From Nocardia asteroides (GTDB lineage: Bacteria > Actinomycetota > Actinomycetes > Mycobacteriales > Mycobacteriaceae): DNA of 64,000 nt. The position numbers and the translations under genes were made by a program. Shown here piece after piece: positions 19,981-27,521 of this stretch. Every line of letters begins with the position of its first letter. The stretch's first letter is position 1. The notes under the pieces were generated by a model that had not been told where the DNA came from, did not search any database, and saw nothing but the letters and a program-made list of their open reading frames with translations. Location: the NCBI RefSeq assembly GCF_021183625.1, contig NZ_CP089214.1, forward strand, positions 2,790,001-2,854,000, read 5' to 3'.

Positions 19981-21599
19981 ATCCGTGGCTGCGGCTGGAC
20001 AAGCGGATGCTGCTGGTGCATCCGGTGACCGAGGTGGTCAAGTACGTTCCGGTGCTGATCGGGTCGGTCATTCTCGGGGCGAGCAGCGGGAATCACCTGT
20101 GGAGCCTGATTCCGACCGGGATCGTGGTCGGGCTCGCGCTCACGCGGTGGTTCACCACCACCTATCGGGTCGGGCCGACGCATGTGGAGCTGCGGACGGG
20201 GTTGCTTCAGCGGCGCAGCCTGTCGGTGCCGCGGTCGCGGATCCGGTCGGTGGATATCGAGGCCGACCTGCTGCATCGGGCGCTCGGGCTGGCGGTGCTC
20301 GCCATCGGGACCGGGCAGCAGGCGGAGGCCGGGGAGCGGTTCAAGCTGGACGCGCTGGACGCGCGGCTGGTGCCGGGGCTGCGGGCCGAGCTGCTCGACG
20401 ATCCGGTCGCGGCGGCGCGGGATGCCGTGGTCGAGGAGCCGTCGGGGCGGGAGATCGGGCACTGGCGGGCGGGGTGGGTGCGGTACGCGCCGCTCTCGCT
20501 CACCGGGTTCGCGATCGTGGCGCCGGTGGTGGGGTTCGGGTTCCAGTACGGGTTCGGGGAGCGGGTGTTCCGGTCGGCGGTGCGGGGGGTCGGCGGCGGG
20601 AATCCGGTGCTCGGGGTGACGGGGCTGGTGCTGCTCGTGGTGCTGGTCATCAGCGTGGCGGCGTGTGCGCAGTACCTGGCGACGTACTACGGGCTGCGGG
20701 TGCTCGACGACGGGCGGACGCTGCATCTGCGGCACGGGTTCTTCACGACCAGGCAGATCACGCTGGATCTGGCGCGGTTTCGCGGGGCGACGGTGAAGGA
20801 GCCGCTGCTGCTGCGGGTGGCGGGTGCGGCTCAGCTCGAGGCGATCATGACCGGGGAGAATCCGCGGCAGCGGATCCTGCCGCAGGCGCCGGGGGCGCGG
20901 GTGCACCACACGCTCGCGCATCTGCTGACGCCCGCGGCGCGGCGGGTCGGGGCGCACGCGCCGGTGCTGGTTCCGGGGGAGCCGGACGATTTCGCCGAGG
21001 GCGACGCCTTGGCGGCCGAAGCCCCGCCGAGGACGCGGTCGGTCGGGCTCGATGTGCCGACAAGGACGGATCTGCCCGGGTCAGGGATAGAGCTCCCCGG
21101 TACAGCCCCGGAGGCCGCTGAGGCGCCGGGGTCGGTGGAGCTGATTTCGCACGGCCGGGCGGCGCGCTATCGGCGGTACACGCACGCGGTGAACCCGACT
21201 GCGGCGACCGCGCTGGTCCCGCTCCTGGCGAGCCTCGCCGGGGTGCGTTACTCCCCCTGGTGGTGGCTGGCACCGGCGCTGCTCACGCTCGCCGCGGTCG
21301 CGCTGGCGGAGGACCGCTACCGCGGGCTCGGCCACGCGGTCCTGCCCGCGACCCCGCTCGCCCCGACCTGGCTGGTCACCCGCTCCGGCTCGCTCGATCG
21401 GGACCGCGACTGTCTCGCCGCGCCCGGCGTGCTCGGCTGGACCGTCCGGCAGACGTTCTTCCAGCGCCGAGCCGGGCTCGCCACGCTGGTGGCCGCCACC
21501 GGGGCAGGCAAGAAGCGCTACCAGGTGCTCGATGTGCCGGTGGCCCGCGCGTACGAGATCATCGAGCAGGTCACGCCGGGACTGGCCGGAACCCGCTGA
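19977..21599 (+). CDS. Multi-PH-domain membrane protein (YdbT-like)
   Basis: The 540-residue protein repeats the bPH_2 domain after pairs of membrane helices. The clearest copy is near the start (LRTGLLQRRSLSVPRSRIRS, then VDIEADLLHRALGL). A second is near residues 240-300 (HLRHGFFTTRQITLDLARFR), and a third near the C-terminus (TRSGSLDRDRDCLAAPGV, then WTVRQTFFQRRAGLATL). It resembles B. subtilis YdbT, which works with YdbS in resistance to bacteriocin-type peptides. Applying that role here is inference. The GTG start overlaps the preceding gene's stop by 4 bp. Confidence 0.87.
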   Translation: MNPWLRLDKRMLLVHPVTEVVKYVPVLIGSVILGASSGNHLWSLIPTGIVVGLALTRWFTTTYRVGPTHVELRTGLLQRRSLSVPRSRIRSVDIEADLLHRALGLAVLAIGTGQQAEAGERFKLDALDARLVPGLRAELLDDPVAAARDAVVEEPSGREIGHWRAGWVRYAPLSLTGFAIVAPVVGFGFQYGFGERVFRSAVRGVGGGNPVLGVTGLVLLVVLVISVAACAQYLATYYGLRVLDDGRTLHLRHGFFTTRQITLDLARFRGATVKEPLLLRVAGAAQLEAIMTGENPRQRILPQAPGARVHHTLAHLLTPAARRVGAHAPVLVPGEPDDFAEGDALAAEAPPRTRSVGLDVPTRTDLPGSGIELPGTAPEAAEAPGSVELISHGRAARYRRYTHAVNPTAATALVPLLASLAGVRYSPWWWLAPALLTLAAVALAEDRYRGLGHAVLPATPLAPTWLVTRSGSLDRDRDCLAAPGVLGWTVRQTFFQRRAGLATLVAATGAGKKRYQVLDVPVARAYEIIEQVTPGLAGTR

Positions 21600-21965
21600 T
21601 CAGGTGCGGGCGACGTAGATCATCGGCGGAATAAGCCCGCAGAAGAGCAGCAGCAACGTCTGCCAGTTGCTGCCGAGCAGCACGTCACCGCCGGGGCCGG
21701 AGGTGGCGCAGATCAGGAACCCGAGCGTCCACACCAGCAGCGGGAGCAGCCGCAGCCCGGCCCGGTCACTGACCGTGCCCGCCGCGTACACCAGCCCGAC
21801 GTTCACCGCCCCCGCGATCAACGCGGACAGCGGAAAGGCCACCGCGCCGAGATAGGTGGGCAGATACAGCACCTCGAGCACCAGCGTCAGCAGCGCGTCG
21901 ACGGCGAGCACCACCAGGATGATCGGGGCGAGGGCCGCGTAGAGCGGCCTGGTGTCCGCGGTCAC
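21600..21965 (-). CDS. Small membrane protein (Rv1171-like position)
   Basis: The 121-residue protein has about four hydrophobic segments (APIILVVLAVDALLTLVLEV, FPLSALIAGAVNVGLVYAAG, LLPLLVWTLGFLICATSG and TLLLLFCGLIPPMIYV) and almost no soluble domain. I do not know its function. The GTG start overlaps the stop of the 52-residue gene upstream by 4 bp, and that gene in turn follows mshB, so all three are probably in one operon. A similar small membrane protein sits beside mshB in mycobacteria (Rv1171, from memory). Confidence 0.8.
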   Translation of the reverse strand: MTADTRPLYAALAPIILVVLAVDALLTLVLEVLYLPTYLGAVAFPLSALIAGAVNVGLVYAAGTVSDRAGLRLLPLLVWTLGFLICATSGPGGDVLLGSNWQTLLLLFCGLIPPMIYVART

Positions 21966-22120
21966 GGAACCGGCGGGTATCCGAGCAGCTCGAGCAGGTG
22001 GCTCTGCATGTCGACGAAGGCGTAGAGCGCCGACATGTACATCTCGTGCTGGTGCGCCCCGTTCGGCCGCAGGGTGTCGACGAACGCGATGATCGCGTTC
22101 TGGAGATCCCAGTTGTACAT
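21962..22120 (-). CDS. Conserved-looking 52-residue protein between mshB and the membrane protein
   Basis: A short frame from ATG 22120 encodes 52 residues (MYNWDLQNAIIAFVDTLRPN, GAHQHEMYMSALYAFVDMQS, then HLLELLGYPP). The sequence is amphipathic-helical with a natural composition, and no family is recognised. Its stop overlaps the GTG start of the downstream membrane-protein gene in GTGA, which argues for real translation. It lies 29 bp after mshB. It has no cysteines or signal peptide, so a small cytoplasmic or membrane-associated partner is the simplest guess. Confidence 0.65.
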   Translation of the reverse strand: MYNWDLQNAIIAFVDTLRPNGAHQHEMYMSALYAFVDMQSHLLELLGYPPVP

Positions 22121-22149
22121 GGGCGAAGTCTATGCCCCGGTGGCGCCGG

Positions 22150-23070
22150 TCACGCCGGGCCCCGCACCGGTTCGGCGGAATCCGGGAACTCGGCGATTCC
22201 GGCGAACAGGTCGTCCTCGCGGCCGTCCGGCCCGACCGCGCCGAGCTCGCCGCGGACCAGCACGAAGTGCTCCTCCGGCAGCACCGGCTGGGCGACGCCG
22301 TTGGAGAGCGCGAACTCGCGGCCCGATGGCGCGACGGTGACCTGGGTGGCGTGCGCGCGCAGCGCGGCCCGCTTGGCGGCCAGCTCCTCGGCGACGTCGA
22401 TCGTGGTGGTGACGGTGCTGCCGGGCACGCCGGGGAGTTCGTCCTCGGCGGGCAGCCGCCAGCCCTGCGGCAGCCTGCCGGGCAGCCCTTCGACGGTGCG
22501 CCTGGCCAGCGCGGTGGTGTGCTGGCGGAGCAGGTCGGCGTCGGTGACGGTCCAGTAGAACTTGGGCACGTCCCAGCCCTGCTCGGCGGCCGCGGCCACC
22601 GCGGCGGTGGTGATCTCGTGCGCGCGGATGTGGTCGGGGTGGCCGTAGCCGCCGTGCGGGTCGTAGCTGACGACCACGCGCGGCTTGCGCTCCAGGATTT
22701 CAGCGGTGAGCGCCTCGACCGCCGCCTCACCGGAGTGGATGAAGGCGCGCGGATTCGACGCGGAGGGGGTGCCCGCCATGCCGGAATCGCGCCAGCGGCC
22801 CGCGCCGCCGAGGAAAACAGGCGGTCCCGCGTCCAGGGCGGCGAGCGCGCGGGTGAGTTCCAGCACCCGGTACCCGCCGAGCTGGTCGGCGTGCTCGGCG
22901 GTGAGCTGGGCCCAGCGCTCGCCGATCACCTCGCCCTCCTCGCCGAGCGTGCAGGTGATCACCGCGACCGGAATGCCGCGCCTGCGGTAGTGCGCGATGG
23001 TGCCGCCGGTGGTGATGGTCTCGTCGTCCGGGTGCGCGTGCACCAGCAGCAGCCCGCCGGTGGCGATCAC
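22150..23070 (-). CDS. mshB: N-acetyl-1-D-myo-inositol-2-amino-2-deoxy-alpha-D-glucopyranoside deacetylase
   Basis: MshB removes the acetyl group from GlcNAc-inositol, the second committed step of mycothiol synthesis. The 306-residue zinc enzyme has the LmbE-type motif LVHAHPDDETITTGGT, giving the first histidine and the aspartates, and the third zinc histidine region in YDPHGGYGHPDHIRAHE. Mycothiol is the main thiol of actinobacteria, which supports the taxonomic reading. The GTG start at 23070 overlaps the lpqW stop in GTGA; an in-frame GTG slightly upstream is less likely. The gene order lpqW-mshB differs only by intervening genes from that of mycobacteria. Confidence 0.95.
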   Translation of the reverse strand: MIATGGLLLVHAHPDDETITTGGTIAHYRRRGIPVAVITCTLGEEGEVIGERWAQLTAEHADQLGGYRVLELTRALAALDAGPPVFLGGAGRWRDSGMAGTPSASNPRAFIHSGEAAVEALTAEILERKPRVVVSYDPHGGYGHPDHIRAHEITTAAVAAAAEQGWDVPKFYWTVTDADLLRQHTTALARRTVEGLPGRLPQGWRLPAEDELPGVPGSTVTTTIDVAEELAAKRAALRAHATQVTVAPSGREFALSNGVAQPVLPEEHFVLVRGELGAVGPDGREDDLFAGIAEFPDSAEPVRGPA

Positions 23071-24872
23071 GGGAGCCGCCGCCACATCGCGGCGTCGCCG
23101 AAGATGCCGACCTGGATGGCGCCGCTCAGCGAGGCGCCGTCCACCCGCGGGCCCGCGGCGGCGACCACGTTGTCCTGCATGATCGGCAGCACGGTGTTGA
23201 GCGCCCAGAGCTTGGGTTCGGCGTCGGCGAGCACCGCGGCGACGTCGATGCCGCGCAGCGCCGTCTCGATGGCGGGCTGCAGGGTCGGGTCGCAGACGCC
23301 GGAGAGGTTGCTCGGGGCCTGCCTGGCGGCCTCGACATCGGCGGGCTCGTCCTCGCCGTCGCCGAGCTGCGGGCGCGGCGGCGGGCAGCCGTAGCGGGAG
23401 GCGAGCACGGTGGCCGGGTCGGAGCCGGCGACCTCCCAGCCGACGATGACGTCGATGTTGCCGTCGACGAGCTCCCTGCCGTACAGCTCGTCGGCGGGGA
23501 GGCTGCGCACGGTCGCGTCTATTCCGGCGCTGCGCAGCTGGTCGGCGGCGGTGTTGGCGACCGCGAGGGTGCTCGCGTCCTGCTGCACCGCACCGATCCG
23601 GACGGTGAGCGCCCTGCCGTTCTTGCCGACGGTGCGCGGCTGCGGGGCGGGCGAGGTGACCGAGGTGTTCGGCGGCGGCTCGGGGGCCCGGCCGAACCCG
23701 GCCTCGGCGAGCATGGCGAAGGCCTGCTCGGGGCTCGGGCGGGGCGGGGCGGTCGGGACGTAGCCGGGGTCGGAGGGGGACAGGATCTGCGCCTTGGCCG
23801 GTTCGTACCAGTCGCCGGTCTGCGCGCCGACGGTGGCGAGCAGCGTCGGGTCGAGCAGCGCGAGCACGGCGGCGCGCACCCGGGGATCGCCGAGGTCGCC
23901 GGAGCGGCTGTTCAGCACCATCTGCATGACCCGGGACTGCGGCATGATGCCGGTCCGCACCGACGGGATGGCGGCGAGCTGCGCGCGGGTCGCGACGCCG
24001 CCGTGCACCAGCGCCATCTGGGTGTCGTTGGTGCGCAGCGACCCGGCCAGCTGGGCGGGGGTGCCGCCGCGGCGCAGCAGGATCTGGTCCGGCACCGCGG
24101 GCGTGCCCCAGTAGCGGTCGTTGCGCTCCAGCAGGATCTCCTCGCGGCCGGTGTCGGCCGAGCGGATGCCGAACGGCCCTCCGGAGACCCTGACCCCGTT
24201 GACCTCGCCGTTCATTCCGCGCTCGAAGCCGCCGGGGGCGTCCTTGAGCAGGTGCGACGGCAGCAGGTTGGTGAAGAGTTCCCGCCAGGCGGGGTAGGGC
24301 TGGGTGAGGGTGACGGTGACGGTCTTGCCGCCCGCCGACGACTCCACGTCCTCGATCAGCCGGTAGCCGGCCGGGTCGGTGACGCCGGGCTGGGAGATCA
24401 TCTCCTGCCACAGGTAGCGGAAGTCCTCGGCCGCGATCGGGGCGCCGTCCGACCAGGACGCCTCGTTGCGCAGCTTGTAGGTGATGGTGAAGGGCTCCTG
24501 CGCGGAGATGTCCGCCGCGAGGACCAGCGCGGAGTCCGGCACCCAGTCGGTCGCGCCGGGCGCGGCCAGGCTCGGGATCGGCCGGAACGGGCTGGGCAGC
24601 ACCATGGAGGCGATGGCCGAGGTGGCCTGCGACTGGTCGGCCCGCAGGTGCGGGTTGAAGGCGCTGCCGATGCTGTCCAGCGCCACCACGACCGTGGTGG
24701 CGGCGGGCTTCACCGGTGTGGTCTGCGGGCTGTTGGTGCTCTCGATCGGCGGCGGCGGGTTCGCCGCGCAGCCGCCGAGCAGCACCACGAGGGCAGCCAG
24801 GGCGAGCGCGGTACGCGCCGCTCCCCGGTGCCGGATCCGCGCACGACGGCGTGCGCGCTTGCTCCCACCCAT
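23067..24872 (-). CDS. lpqW: LpqW-like lipoprotein of the peptide-binding (SBP family 5) type
   Basis: The 601-residue protein has a basic N-terminus, a hydrophobic stretch and a lipobox (VVLLGGC, lipidated Cys about residue 35), so it is anchored to the outer face of the membrane. The rest resembles periplasmic oligopeptide-binding proteins (FTITYKLRNEASWSDGAPIA, AEDFRYLWQEM, VSGGPFGI). In mycobacteria, LpqW is an ABC-orphan protein that steers PIM and lipomannan/lipoarabinomannan synthesis; that role is assumed here from position beside typA and mshB. No permease genes are nearby, in line with that. The start at 24872 places the signal peptide properly; an earlier start at 24941 is unlikely. 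Confidence 0.85.
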   Translation of the reverse strand: MGGSKRARRRARIRHRGAARTALALAALVVLLGGCAANPPPPIESTNSPQTTPVKPAATTVVVALDSIGSAFNPHLRADQSQATSAIASMVLPSPFRPIPSLAAPGATDWVPDSALVLAADISAQEPFTITYKLRNEASWSDGAPIAAEDFRYLWQEMISQPGVTDPAGYRLIEDVESSAGGKTVTVTLTQPYPAWRELFTNLLPSHLLKDAPGGFERGMNGEVNGVRVSGGPFGIRSADTGREEILLERNDRYWGTPAVPDQILLRRGGTPAQLAGSLRTNDTQMALVHGGVATRAQLAAIPSVRTGIMPQSRVMQMVLNSRSGDLGDPRVRAAVLALLDPTLLATVGAQTGDWYEPAKAQILSPSDPGYVPTAPPRPSPEQAFAMLAEAGFGRAPEPPPNTSVTSPAPQPRTVGKNGRALTVRIGAVQQDASTLAVANTAADQLRSAGIDATVRSLPADELYGRELVDGNIDVIVGWEVAGSDPATVLASRYGCPPPRPQLGDGEDEPADVEAARQAPSNLSGVCDPTLQPAIETALRGIDVAAVLADAEPKLWALNTVLPIMQDNVVAAAGPRVDGASLSGAIQVGIFGDAAMWRRLP

Positions 24873-24944
24873 CACCACGCCACGGACTCTACTGGGCCGT
24901 CCCGCATCCGGCCTCGGTGCGGGACGGCTTCCACCCGGCACGAT

Positions 24945-26846
24945 CTACTGCGCCGCGGCCCGATCCCGAGCCTTGCGCCGGGACAGCTCGCGACCCCGCT
25001 CGGTGGCGCCGAGAATGACCTTGCGCACCCGGACCACCTCGGGGGTGACCTCGACGCACTCGTCGCCCGCGCAGAACTCCATCGCGGCCTCCAGGTCCAG
25101 CTGCAGCGGCTTGGCCAGGGTCTCGAACACATCCGCGGTGGAGCTGCGCATATTGGTCAGCTTCTTCTCGCGGGTGACGTTGATGTCGAGGTCCTCGGCG
25201 CGCGGGTTGATCCCGACCACCATGCCCTCGTACGTGTCGGCACCCGGCTCGACGAAGAACTGCCCGCGGTCGCCGAGCTGGATCATGGCGAACGGGGTGA
25301 CGCTGCCCGCGCGGTCGGAGACCAGCGAGCCGGTGTGCCGCGCCCGGATCTCCCCCGCCCACGGCGCGTAGCCGTGCGCGACGGCATTGGCGATGCCGGT
25401 GCCGCGGGTCTCGGTGAGGAAGTCGGTGCGGAAGCCGATCAGGCCGCGCGAGGGGACGATGAACTCCATCCGCACCCAGCCCGCGGAGTGGTTGGTCATC
25501 TGCACCATCTTGCCCTTGCGGGCGGCGAGCAGCTGCGTGATCGCGCCCAGGTACTGCTCCGGCGCGTCCACGGTGAGCTCCTCGAAGGGCTCGTGCACCT
25601 TGCCGTCGACGATCCTGGTGACCACCTGCGGCTTGCCGACGGTGAGCTCGAAGCCCTCCCGGCGCATCTGCTCGACCAGGATGGCCAGCGCCAGCTCGCC
25701 GCGGCCCTGCACCTCCCAGGCGTCCGGGCGGCCGATGTCGAGCACCCGCAGCGAGACGTTGCCGACCAGCTCCTGGTCCAGCCGCGACTTCACCATGCGG
25801 GCGGTGAGCTTGTGCCCCTGCACCCGGCCGACCAGCGGCGAGGTGTTGGTGCCGATGGTCACCGAGATGGCGGGCTCGTCCACGGTGATCCGGGGCAGCG
25901 CCACCGGGTTCTCCGGGTCGGCCAGGGTGTCGCCGATCATGATCTCCGGGATGCCCGCGATGGCGACGATATCGCCCGCGACCGCGCGCTCGCCCGGCGT
26001 GCGCTCGACGCCGATGGTCTGCAGCAGCTCGGTGATCCGGACCTGCTTGACGCCGTCGGCGTGCATCCAGGCCACGGTGGAGCCCTTGACCAGCTCGCCG
26101 CTGTAGATGCGGACCAGCGCGAGCCTGCCGAGGAAGGCGGAGGCGTCGAGGTTGGTGACGTGCGCCTGCAGCGGGCCGGTGGGGTCGCCCTTGGGCGCCG
26201 GGATGTACTCGAGCAGGACGTCGAAGAGCGCGTCCAGGTTCTCCGCGGAGGGGGCGTTGCCGTTCTCCGGGCGCTCCTTGCTGGCCTTGCCCTCGCGGCC
26301 GGAGGCGTAGAGCACCGGCAGGTCGAGCGCCAGCTCGGCGGCCTCGGCGGCGGCGTCGTCCAGGTCGGAGGCGAGGTCGAGGAGCAGGTCGTGGCTCTCC
26401 TCGACGACCTCCTCGATCCTGGCGTCCGGGCGGTCGGTCTTGTTGACCACCAGGATCACCGGCAGCGAGGCGGCGAGCGCCTTGCGCAGCACGAACCTGG
26501 TCTGCGGCAGCGGCCCCTCGGAGGCGTCCACCAGCAGCACGACACCGTCGACCATGGAGAGGCCGCGCTCGACCTCACCACCGAAGTCGGCGTGGCCGGG
26601 GGTGTCGATGACATTGATGACGGTGACGGAGCCGTCCGGGTGGTGCCGATGCACCGCGGTGTTCTTGGCGAGAATGGTGATGCCCTTCTCGCGCTCGAGA
26701 TCACCGGAGTCCATCACTCGATCGACGAGTTCGGCGCGTTCGGCGAACGCCCCCGACTGCCGGAGCATAGCGTCGACCAGGGTCGTCTTGCCGTGGTCGA
26801 CGTGGGCCACGATGGCGACGTTGCGAAAATCGCGTGCAGACGACAC
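24945..26846 (-). CDS. typA: Ribosome-associated GTPase TypA/BipA
   Basis: This translational GTPase binds the 70S ribosome under stress and helps 50S assembly. The 633-residue protein has G1 AHVDHGKT (residues 14-21), G3 DTPGHADFGGEVER, and G4 NKTDR, followed by EF-G-like domains and the BipA C-terminus (APEQYLGAITQLLAARKGKM, then PSRGLIGFRTDFLTETRGTG). The GTG start follows AGGAGGA by about 6 bp. Length matches the family. It is upstream of lpqW-mshB in the same direction, and divergent from a cysteine-rich small gene. Confidence 0.97.
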   Translation of the reverse strand: MSSARDFRNVAIVAHVDHGKTTLVDAMLRQSGAFAERAELVDRVMDSGDLEREKGITILAKNTAVHRHHPDGSVTVINVIDTPGHADFGGEVERGLSMVDGVVLLVDASEGPLPQTRFVLRKALAASLPVILVVNKTDRPDARIEEVVEESHDLLLDLASDLDDAAAEAAELALDLPVLYASGREGKASKERPENGNAPSAENLDALFDVLLEYIPAPKGDPTGPLQAHVTNLDASAFLGRLALVRIYSGELVKGSTVAWMHADGVKQVRITELLQTIGVERTPGERAVAGDIVAIAGIPEIMIGDTLADPENPVALPRITVDEPAISVTIGTNTSPLVGRVQGHKLTARMVKSRLDQELVGNVSLRVLDIGRPDAWEVQGRGELALAILVEQMRREGFELTVGKPQVVTRIVDGKVHEPFEELTVDAPEQYLGAITQLLAARKGKMVQMTNHSAGWVRMEFIVPSRGLIGFRTDFLTETRGTGIANAVAHGYAPWAGEIRARHTGSLVSDRAGSVTPFAMIQLGDRGQFFVEPGADTYEGMVVGINPRAEDLDINVTREKKLTNMRSSTADVFETLAKPLQLDLEAAMEFCAGDECVEVTPEVVRVRKVILGATERGRELSRRKARDRAAAQ

Positions 26847-26994
26847 GCCTGATCCTCCTGCTGTTGATGTGCGGTGCCGGCCGTCGCGTGGAAAATATGG
26901 GCGAGGACAGAACTCGCCGGGCGTACGGCCGCATCACACACTACCGGCAGGTCGCTTCGGACCCACGGTCGCGTGCGGGGTGTTCTCCCGCACG

Positions 26995-27013
26995 CAAAGT
27001 TAGGCTAAGCTAA
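26995..27013 (+). promoter_or_regulatory. IdeR/DtxR-like iron box
   Basis: The 19-mer CAAAGTTAGGCTAAGCTAA matches the IdeR consensus TTAGGTTAGGCTAACCTAA at 15 of 19 positions by my count. It ends 5 bp before the GTG of the cysteine-rich small gene and lies about 150 bp from the typA start. If bound by iron-loaded IdeR, it would block the small gene when iron is plentiful. This is inferred from one site; no binding data exist. Confidence 0.45.
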
Positions 27014-27018
27014 CCAAC

Positions 27019-27192
27019 GTGGGTATCAAGGCGGAGAAGGTTTCCACGTTGAAACCGAAGAAGAAGTGCTGTCGGAAGAAGACGCGCTGCGTGAAGTGCC
27101 CCGTGGTCGTCATGCGGATGAAGAAGCTGGAAGCGGCGGGCGTCTGCGGCAAGGACCTGAAGAAGGGGCTCAAAGCCGCGCGCGCCGCGTAG
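27019..27192 (+). CDS. Small basic cysteine-rich protein
   Basis: The frame from GTG 27019 encodes 57 residues rich in lysine and arginine with five cysteines (KPKKKCCRKKTRCVKCPVVV, then GVCGKDLKKGLKAARAA). The CC and CxxC pattern suggests metal binding or nucleic-acid contact; no family name is known to me. The frame is bounded by an IdeR-like box just upstream and by the pterin dehydratase gene 32 bp downstream, in the same direction. The ribosome binding site is weak. Similar lysine/cysteine-rich miniproteins occur in mycobacteria near here, as far as I recall. Confidence 0.72.
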   Translation: MGIKAEKVSTLKPKKKCCRKKTRCVKCPVVVMRMKKLEAAGVCGKDLKKGLKAARAA

Positions 27193-27224
27193 CTTCTCGC
27201 CGCTCGAACGGGTACCCAGGCTCT

Positions 27225-27521
27225 ATGGGTACGCCACTGCTGACCGATTCCGAGATCACCGAGGCACTGTCCGAGCTGGACGGCTGGTCCCGCGACGGTG
27301 CCGCGATCACCCGCGCGATCGAGGCCGAGTCCTTCCTGGCAGGCATCGATCTGGTGCGCCGGGTGGCCGAGGCCGCCGAGCGGGCCGATCACCACCCCGA
27401 CATCGATATCCGGTGGCGCACCGTCACCTACACCCTCAGCACGCACTCCGCGGGCGGGCTCACGGCACAGGACGTGGCGCTGGCTCGGGAGATAGATCGG
27501 CTGGCTCGCTCCGGCGGCTGA
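27225..27521 (+). CDS. 4a-hydroxytetrahydrobiopterin dehydratase (pterin-4a-carbinolamine dehydratase)
   Basis: The 98-residue protein is a complete PCD/DCoH domain with the active-site histidine motif in DHHPDIDIRWRTVTYTLSTH and the C-terminal GGLTAQDVALAREID. The enzyme dehydrates pterin carbinolamine; in actinobacteria the real substrate is often uncertain. ATG 27225 begins MGTPLL. A longer frame upstream would run through the cysteine-rich gene and is rejected. It is convergent with pimE, and the last 62 bp overlap the 3' end of that gene on the other strand. M. tuberculosis has the same neighbour order (Rv1159A-Rv1159). Confidence 0.93.
   Translation: MGTPLLTDSEITEALSELDGWSRDGAAITRAIEAESFLAGIDLVRRVAEAAERADHHPDIDIRWRTVTYTLSTHSAGGLTAQDVALAREIDRLARSGG

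Noticed and set aside
24003..26852. Long open frame on the plus strand opposite typA and lpqW
   Set aside because: It mirrors the codon pattern of typA and lpqW, has low-complexity Gly/Val/Arg composition, and has no domain or ribosome binding site.
27066..27224. Longer start for the pterin dehydratase
   Set aside because: It would overlap the cysteine-rich small gene and add about 50 residues absent from the family.
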